In this document: positions 58,875 through 64,000 of the stretch, piece by piece
Numbering within the stretch: the first letter of the stretch is position 1
Layout of the letters: every line of letters starts with the position of its first letter
Source of the DNA: Bacillus sp. V2I10
Lineage (GTDB): Bacteria; Bacillota; Bacilli; Bacillales; Bacillaceae
Direction: 5' to 3'
DNA: 64,000 bases
Assembly: GCF_030817055.1 (NCBI RefSeq)
Contig: NZ_JAUSYV010000001.1
Location: 3,992,001-4,056,000, forward strand
The notes under the pieces: model-generated
Told to the model about the DNA's origin: nothing
Seen by the model: only the letters and a program-made list of their open reading frames with translations
The model's database searches: none
Translations under genes and position numbers: made by a program

Positions 58875-59476
58875 ATGCAGCAGCATAAATTGTACATTAA
58901 CGGTGAATATATAAACTCTACTTCAGAGGAAACAATCGATGTGGTTAATCCGGCTACAGAAAAAGTAATATCCAGTATATTTACAAGGCTGAAGAGGATG
59001 CAAACAGCGCCATTCATGCGGCCTATGAAGCGCAAAAAAAATGGGAGAAGGTTCCCTCTGCTGTCAGAGGCAAAATAGTCCGCGAGCTTGGCGGCAGACT
59101 GAAGGATAGACGCGAAACGTTTATTAAATTGCTGAGCGAGGAACAAGGCAAACCATATGAACAGGCGAGCGGCGAAATTGATACCGCCATCGAGTATTTC
59201 TACTACATGTCTGAGTTCGCACGTCGGATTGAGGGAGAAATTATTCCGAGTGACCGCCCGAATGAGAACATCCTGATGTTCAAAAAGCCGATCGGAGTTG
59301 TAGCCGGAATTGTCCCATGGAACTTCCCAGTATTTATTTTGGCAAGAAAAGTGGCTGCAGCGCTGATTACCGGCTGTTCAATCGTCTTAAAACCGAGTCA
59401 GCAAACGCCAAATACAGCCGCCGATGTTTTAATGGATGATGCCATCCTGATTCACATATATCGCAATCCTAAATGA
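58875..59476 (+). pseudogene. Truncated, frameshifted aldehyde dehydrogenase
   Basis: AAAGGAGG and ATG 58875 remain. Frame one reads MQQHKLYINGEYINSTSEET, then VVNPATEKVISSI; near 58980 two extra bases shift it, and the next frame continues KAEEDANSAIHAAYEAQKKW through EGEIIPSDRPNENILMFKKP and GIVPWNFPVFILARK to LKPSQQTPNTAADVL. It then stops at 59476 in unrelated residues. A full enzyme has about 475 residues, so the catalytic Cys half is gone. The closest match by eye is to NAD-dependent lactaldehyde or succinate-semialdehyde dehydrogenases. Confidence 0.85.
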
Positions 59477-59950
59477 AGACGACCGGATAAAAACCACACA
59501 GCAAGGACTGCCTGATAAAAACCTACATTTTTGCTAATTAAAGCCCCATTTATACAAGTTGAAAAGACAATTTTGCGAATTAAAACATGATTTCCGCAAA
59601 TTGGCTGCTTGAGATCTTAAGTGAGAACCCATTTACTATTTTTTCTTCCTTATATCGATCGATTTTTTTAAGAAATGGCCAAAGGCAGCTAGCAAAAGGC
59701 AATTAAAAAGGGGTTGATAGCAGATTCAGCTGCAATTACACCTCAGATTCAGGGTACAGCCTGTTTTACTTTCCAGAACCCGGCAATTACCAGCCGAAAT
59801 ATTTCTTTTACTGTCCAGAATCAACCAAATACTTTTCGTTTTTAGTGTATTCCTATCTTTTTTCCATCTGCCTCCTAACTCGAAGGCACTGTACCTACTA
59901 TTAATAAAAAGAAAAAACGCAGGAATCCATGTTCCTGCGCAAGACACTCA
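59477..59950. other. Gap with degenerate repeat phrases
   Basis: No gene. GATAAAAACC (59487, 59515) and TTGCTAATTAAAG / TTGCGAATTAAAA (59531, 59573) recur; further on CAGATTCAGCTGCAATTAC and CAGATTCAGGGTACAGCC (59722-59762), and TACTTTCCAGAACC / TACTGTCCAGAATC (59766-59823). Confidence 0.5.
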
Positions 59951-60771
59951 TCATTTTGTTTTATAAAAAAATCTTGAAACCCCAATACCAACTGTCCCCA
60001 AAGCAATAAACAAGATAGCCCGGAGGACAAGTGAGAGGGATACCAGGTCCAAGAGAACAAGCTTGGATAATGTGAGAAACAGCAATCCAATCCCTAAGAT
60101 CCGCACATTTCAATGATTTTTCAGGACGCCATAGACGACACATACAACGGCATAAAATGCCCAAATTCCAGTCACGGACATCATTTTAATTTCAAATGAC
60201 ATGTTTGAAGCACATGCTAGAATAAGCATGGTCACAAAAATAAACGTCGTTATCGCAAGTACAGCAAACAGGACCCGGTCCAGAAACCTGACATCACTTT
60301 CCTTAATTGGTCACTGAATTTACGGAGCAGAAGCTTCACTATGATCAATGATGCTACAATACACATCCACACGACTGATTCATAGGACCATACAGCATAA
60401 ATCATTTTAGTGCTGCTTGCTAAAAGACCAATAATATAGACAATCAAACCAATATATTTTTGAATGATCCCTTTGATTGCAAAGCCTGTATATAACGCTA
60501 TTAAACCATGCAGCAGCAATAGCAGTCTTAATTGTTCTTCTCCCGTCATTTCCAGCAAGTAAATGCAGCATATGAAGCGATCGGAGCAAAAATATCCAGC
60601 TTTTCTGTCTCTGTTTTTTTCAAGAAAAGCCTTATGGAAACAGATGCATAAATGGTGAAGGCAGCTGCTGAGAATCCCAAATAAACGGAATGATTGTCAT
60701 TGTAAGCATAAATACAACCAAAAGAGACTAGAGACTAAAGCAGTTGTAATTAAAATCTTTTTGTATTTCAT
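59951..60771 (-). pseudogene. Frameshifted polytopic membrane protein (DUF2339-like)
   Basis: AGAGGAGG and ATG 60769-60771 are intact (MKYKKILITTALVSSLFWLY), but frames change several times: NDNHSVYLGFSAAAFTIYAS runs to a stop near 60549; MLEMTGEEQLRLLLLLHGLI continues to about 60250; the end reads LGIGLLFLTLSKLVLLDLVS and FIALGTVGIGVSRFFYKTK to 59951. The final helix pair resembles DUF2339 proteins. At least three frameshifts. Confidence 0.7.
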
Positions 60772-60785
60772 TTGAAATCCTCCTC

Positions 60786-61235
60786 TTAATATCTAGCTCG
60801 AATACCTGCCCAATCATCGGACACTGGAGTTGTTTGATTTAACCAAGCTGGACCTGAAATCATAATTGAAGGCACATCATCCTCATGACCCAAACCAAAC
60901 GAATGCCCTACTTCATGCGCTGCTGTTTCTTTTTCATGAGCATCAGACAGGGGACCAAAGTCAGCCCAGAAAGTAATATTTGAATAATCACTAGTAGTGC
61001 ATCGACATTCACTGACCTCGGATGCATAATCATTAGTATCAGTTGAAGATTTCTCAAATCTTATGGATGCTTCTGATTTGAGGTATTTTTGTCCATAAAT
61101 TCCAATTTCATAAGCTGGATCCCATGCAAAAACGCCATGCCTAGCATCAGTATTCCACTCTCCTACCGAAGAGCCAATATAATAAGTAACTGCTTGAGGA
61201 TTAACTAATTTATTCCCTACAAAAGTATTTTTATA
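60786..61235 (-). pseudogene. 5'-truncated matrixin-like zinc protease
   Basis: A 149-codon open stretch with no start codon, entered after an in-frame TAG at 61236-61238. It reads TYYIGSSVGEWNTDARHGVF, later FWADFGPLSDAHEKETAAHE and ends GIRARY. The metzincin zinc motif HEVGHSFGLGH and the following Met-turn (SIMI) are intact. The first part with signal and prodomain is missing. It ends inside the ribosome site of the next broken gene, suggesting they were once one operon. Confidence 0.75.
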
Positions 61236-61382
61236 CTAAATAATGGAAATATCTACTAAAAATTTAACGGTATATTATTAGTCTCCTATTTAAAATTTTC
61301 CAAATTAACCCGAAACTAACAACAAAATAGACCCATATTCCCTATTTCTCGTTGCCTTTATGGCAATATACGAAAATTGCGA

Positions 61383-61418
61383 AAAAGCCCTGTATTTCTC
61401 CAAAATACAGGGCTTTTC
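61383..61418. terminator. Hairpin, either direction
   Basis: AAAAGCCCTGTATTT with AAATACAGGGCTTTT, T-rich on both sides. Confidence 0.75.
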
Positions 61419-61488
61419 TTCTTATAACTTTCATTACGTAAACTACATTGCGATCCATCAAGACGGCTTTTTTGCTTAACTAATCAAT

Positions 61489-61518
61489 AAAAACTCCAGT
61501 ATGAGTACTGGAGTTTTT
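61489..61518 (-). terminator. Terminator of the long YjcZ-like gene
   Basis: AAAAACTCCAGT with ACTGGAGTTTTT, perfect 12-bp stem. Confidence 0.8.
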
Positions 61519-61541
61519 GAAGGCGGATGCCCGTGATTAGG

Positions 61542-61751
61542 TCAGCCACAGAAAGTACATGCGCCAATAATGATTAGTAAAATAAACAACACTACTATAA
61601 TCGCGAAATCATGACATCCATGACGGTGATCTCTATATACACAAACAGGAGCTGCGTATCCATAAGCAGGAGCTATATATCCATGAGATAAAGCAGGTGA
61701 GTGAGGAATATTCTCTCCAGAAGTAAATGGTGCGTTTACGTTATTATACAT
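61542..61751 (-). CDS. YjcZ-family sporulation membrane peptide with long N-terminus (69 aa)
   Basis: 69 residues from ATG 61749-61751 after GAAGGGAAGATG. The N-terminal 45 residues are Tyr/Ala/Pro/His rich (HGYIAPAYGYAAPVCVYRDH), then the YjcZ helix DFAIIVVLFILLIIIGAC and a Cys-ended tail (TFCG). The helix is nearly the same as in the 33-residue gene at 40944-41045. The His- and Tyr-rich start suggests an outward or coat-facing sporulation role, by inference. Confidence 0.75.
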   Translation of the reverse strand: MYNNVNAPFTSGENIPHSPALSHGYIAPAYGYAAPVCVYRDHRHGCHDFAIIVVLFILLIIIGACTFCG

Positions 61752-62073
61752 TTTCACATCTTCCCTTCGTTTGTAAAGCCCTGTGATTATCCATTTCATA
61801 AAGCTTTGATAAATTATATGTTGTACGGTCCTTATGTGAAGCTTATTCGCAGCCTAAATTACAATCCGTTAACCACCGATAATCCCTGGTTATGGTAACA
61901 AAACGAGGTTGAGTACCTTTTGGACGTCCAAGAGGTACTCAACCTCGTTCATTGCCGATAAGATTGATTATGTAAATTAGATTTGTATGGAGTATTCATT
62001 TAATACACGGTAACGAGGCGTTTTAATCTTTGAATGTCATAAATCCGATACCTTCTTTTCTACAACACAACGA
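61752..62073. other. Gap with a long perfect hairpin
   Basis: No gene. Contains the 61902-61949 inverted repeat. Confidence 0.5.
61902..61949. repeat. 48-bp hairpin with 16-bp perfect outer stem
   Basis: AACGAGGTTGAGTACC (61902-61917) with GGTACTCAACCTCGTT (61934-61949), and an inner perfect palindrome TGGACGTCCA. No T run on either side, so it is not a typical terminator. Confidence 0.8.
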
Positions 62074-62193
62074 TTAAACACAGACTATTTCTTCTCCTTT
62101 TCTCCGAGTCAGCTCGGCTCTAAGTTCACTTACTTCTTGCTGCAAATCCATCATTTTCGTTTCAATTTCATCTATTTTTCTTTCTAAATTCAT
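62074..62193 (-). CDS. Small coiled-coil protein (39 aa)
   Basis: ATG 62191-62193 after AGAGGTGG. MNLERKIDEIETKMMDLQQE followed by VSELRAELTRRKGEE shows continuous heptads, as in SlyX-like or YaaA-type short coiled coils. It is divergent from ispA. The ribosome site is close to the start. The function is unknown. Confidence 0.5.
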   Translation of the reverse strand: MNLERKIDEIETKMMDLQQEVSELRAELTRRKGEEIVCV

Positions 62194-62335
62194 AAGCCAC
62201 CTCTTCTATCTTCCTAAGTTACATTGAATGGCAAACGCATGAAATTGAATAGTTCTCTTGAAATCCACATTCTTTATCATTGATTGTCAACTTTTATCAT
62301 ATACCTTAATCATTACAAATAAAGGAGACGGTAAA

Positions 62336-63277
62336 GTGAAAGGAAAAGTTCGGCTGCTTCCCCATAAATACGGACCTATCGTGAAAAATGTAAATACAAA
62401 TTCTGAAGGAGTGGACATGATTCGTGCTCCAAAGCTCTGGGAGCAGGGTATAAAAGGGAAAGGAATTACAATAGCGGTGCTTGATACAGGCTGTGATGTG
62501 AATCATCCTGACCTGCGCGCAAATATTGCCGGCGGGCGAAATTTTACGACGGACGATAATGGAAATCCTAACAGACTTACTGACTATCACGGGCACGGCA
62601 CGCATGTATCGGGCACCATTGCAGCGGCAAAGTATGTGGGAGTTGCACCTCAGGCGAAAATTCTTGTTGTAAAAGTGCTTGCCGGAGACTCCGGAAGCGG
62701 AGAATATGCTTGGATTACAAAGGGCATCTTGTATGCGATTGAACAAAAAGCAGATGTGATTTCCATGTCACTTGGAGGACCTTCAGATCATTCTGAAATG
62801 CGAAAGGCAATCAAAAAGGCGGTTGCCAAACAAATCGCAGTTGTTTGCGCTGCTGGCAACGAAGGCGATAATGATAGTAGAACCTCAGAGTTTTCTTATC
62901 CCGGATCCTATAATGAGGTCATCTCGGTAGGGTCAGTAGGCTTCGGGAAAATTTCCTCGCCTTTCTCAAACTCTAATAACGAAGTTGATCTTGTAGCGCC
63001 TGGAGAAAGAATCGTCTCTACTATTCCCGGAGGTGAATATGCAGCATTCAGCGGAACCTCGATGTCAACACCTCATGTGGCAGGCGCGATTGCCTTAATC
63101 AAACAGCTTGAACAGCAGGAATTTAACCGAAAATTTACGGAAGCAGAAGTATATGCGCAATTGATCAAGCGGACAATTCCGCACGGCAATCCAAAAACGC
63201 AGGAAGGCAATGGTCTGCTTTACTTGACTGCTCCGGATTTGCTTAGGGAAAGTGCAGCCCGAGAACAAGCTAATTGA
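62336..63277 (+). CDS. ispA: Intracellular subtilisin-type serine protease
   Basis: 313 residues, no signal peptide. The short N-terminal extension with VRLLPHKYG is like the LIPY inhibitory propeptide of intracellular subtilisins. The triad is Asp50 (AVLDTGCD), His87 (HGHGTHVSG) and Ser242 (SGTSMSTPHVAG), with Asn175 in CAAGNEG. It degrades proteins inside the cell in stationary phase and sporulation. GTG 62336 was chosen because AAAGGAG stands nine bases upstream; the longer open frame begins before that site. A calcium-loop region (IAAAKYVGVAPQA) is shorter than in B. subtilis IspA. Terminator follows. Confidence 0.93.
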   Translation: MKGKVRLLPHKYGPIVKNVNTNSEGVDMIRAPKLWEQGIKGKGITIAVLDTGCDVNHPDLRANIAGGRNFTTDDNGNPNRLTDYHGHGTHVSGTIAAAKYVGVAPQAKILVVKVLAGDSGSGEYAWITKGILYAIEQKADVISMSLGGPSDHSEMRKAIKKAVAKQIAVVCAAGNEGDNDSRTSEFSYPGSYNEVISVGSVGFGKISSPFSNSNNEVDLVAPGERIVSTIPGGEYAAFSGTSMSTPHVAGAIALIKQLEQQEFNRKFTEAEVYAQLIKRTIPHGNPKTQEGNGLLYLTAPDLLRESAAREQAN

Positions 63278-63286
63278 AGAATAAAA

Positions 63287-63321
63287 CAAAAGCCATCACC
63301 TGTTGAATAGTGATGGCTTTT
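63287..63321. terminator. Terminator of ispA
   Basis: AAAAGCCATCAC with GTGATGGCTTTT, then TATTTTA. Confidence 0.85.
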
Positions 63322-63559
63322 ATTTTACCTCAGCTGAAAATCTCAAGAGCTGGTCCGTGCTTTTATCGTATATTTCCCCTGAACCGATTTTCCCTTTTAT
63401 TTCGTCTTCAGATTTTTCTTCATAGCTCAAGCCGTCCAAATCAATTGTGCCTTCGCCAGAGCCGCCCTTGTAATCGACCGCAAGTGAATCTGGTTTCTCA
63501 GCCAATTCAATGGTAATTTCTTCACTCGAAGTTACCATGATGATGTCGATTTTCTTCAA
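63320..63559 (-). pseudogene. C-terminal remnant of a DUF4097 beta-helix protein
   Basis: Reads VTSSEEITIELAEKPDSLAV, GGSGEGTIDLDGLSYEEKSE and EDEIKGKIGSGE, the end region of DUF4097 (putative adhesin) proteins, which close with KYTIKARTSSGDFQL-type strands. That ending is present, but one frame away and with TGA in place of the Gly codon. The N-terminal two-thirds are missing. Both facts point to a decayed gene. Confidence 0.6.
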
Positions 63560-63610
63560 CCACTGTACTTCGTATTAATTGAATAACTCACCAACATGTT
63601 CAGCTCAATA

Positions 63611-63653
63611 AAAAACCCTTGCAGACACCTTAAGTGTATCGGCAAGGGTTTTT
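63611..63653 (-). terminator. Terminator of the right-end permease
   Basis: AAAAACCCTTGC with GCAAGGGTTTTT enclosing ACACTTAAGGTGT-type inner pairing. Confidence 0.85.
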
Positions 63654-63675
63654 ATTAAAATAGATATAAATCGTA

Positions 63676-64000
63676 TTAAATAAACAAATCCAGCAGTAAA
63701 ACCATAGCAAATGCCGAGAAGGATAAGATTGTTTCCATTACGGTCCACGTTTTTAGAGTTTCTGGTACTGACATGTTAAAGAATTCCTTAATCAGCCAAA
63801 ATCCAGAATCATTTACATGAGAAAGCATAATCGATCCTGCTCCTACTGCCAGTACCAGCAGTTCCGGGCTGACGCCTGGAGTTACCAGAGCAATTGGAGC
63901 AACAATTCCAGCAGCTGTTGTCATAGCAACTGTTGCAGAACCGACCGCAGCGCGGATCAATCCAGCAATTGCAAAGGCTAAAAAGATTGGTGAAAGGCTT
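63676..64000 (-). CDS. gntP: GntP-family gluconate permease, C-terminal part (partial)
   Basis: About 107 C-terminal residues; the frame stays open to the right edge. LIRAAVGSATVAMTTAAGIV and MLSHVNDSGFWLIKEFFNMS are hallmark segments of gluconate:proton permeases, more typical of true GntP than the paralogue at 35875-37143. A gntK or gntR gene would be expected beyond the edge. The symbol is given at family level. Confidence 0.85.
   Translation of the reverse strand, partial: SLSPIFLAFAIAGLIRAAVGSATVAMTTAAGIVAPIALVTPGVSPELLVLAVGAGSIMLSHVNDSGFWLIKEFFNMSVPETLKTWTVMETILSFSAFAMVLLLDLFI

Larger units (their letters stand above)
61239..61541. other. Gap with two terminators
   Basis: AT-rich, no gene. 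Holds hairpins at 61383-61418 and 61489-61518. Confidence 0.5.

Overview
The window reads as chromosome from a spore-forming Bacillaceae bacterium related to, but clearly not, Bacillus subtilis. Support comes from sspD, a Spo0E-like phosphatase, YjcZ-type sporulation peptides, SigI/RsgI, TnrA, ECF sigma/DUF4179 anti-sigma, two perfect SigW-type promoters and strong GGAGG ribosome sites. No rRNA, tRNA, CRISPR array, prophage or intact insertion sequence was seen. The species cannot be fixed from the sequence alone.

Region by region. 1-12.3 kb is a rearranged version of the B. subtilis yko/ykr block: ktrD (partial), htpX, ykrK, an FAD oxidase, sspD, rsgI-sigI, a DedA protein, uppP, and the two-protein NHEJ system ku and ligD with a HisB-type phosphatase between them. 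12.6-18.6 kb holds a membrane protein, a MarR regulator, mobA, an FbpA-like peptide, tnrA with two perfect TnrA boxes facing a divergent 51-residue protein, and a chemoreceptor. 19-21.9 kb holds the most interesting locus: an NprR/PlcR-type (RRNPP) peptide-sensing regulator, directly followed by an unlisted 51-codon exported peptide precursor that ends in three exact copies of SEPDHPKIV, and, divergently, an extracellular subtilisin. 21.9-24 kb carries ohrA/ohrR, a Spo0E-like gene, a lipoprotein and a double-AbrB protein. 24-29.5 kb is a LacI-controlled operon of two Gfo/Idh/MocA dehydrogenases and two sugar isomerase/epimerases. 29.7-32.4 kb is an ECF sigma/anti-sigma pair and a Bax-inhibitor-like protein. 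32.8-33.3 kb is a deletion scar joining a response regulator to an ABC permease. 33.4-38.4 kb has a homospermidine-synthase-like enzyme and a glycerate kinase/GntP permease/CdaR operon. 38.4-46.6 kb has SigW-driven yuaF-floT, PepSY proteins with their two-component system (ykoGHI-like), a GDPD and a GAF-STAS protein.

48.2-57.1 kb is a complete cell-wall MurNAc-GlcNAc recycling operon (murQ-murR-murP-mupG-amiE-nagZ-namZ) with a TTGAAA/TATACT promoter overlapped by paired TGAAA-N5-TTTCA operators. 57.4-58.8 kb is a SigW-driven terD/VWA pair. 58.9-61.2 kb is a gene graveyard (aldehyde dehydrogenase, DUF2339 protein, matrixin-like protease). The right end has an intracellular subtilisin (ispA) and a second GntP-type permease that runs off the edge.

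Many intergenic gaps hold degenerate short tandem phrases, each gap with its own wording (for example 18760-18843, 32581-32747, 14380-14457). These are the main structure that the genes do not explain.
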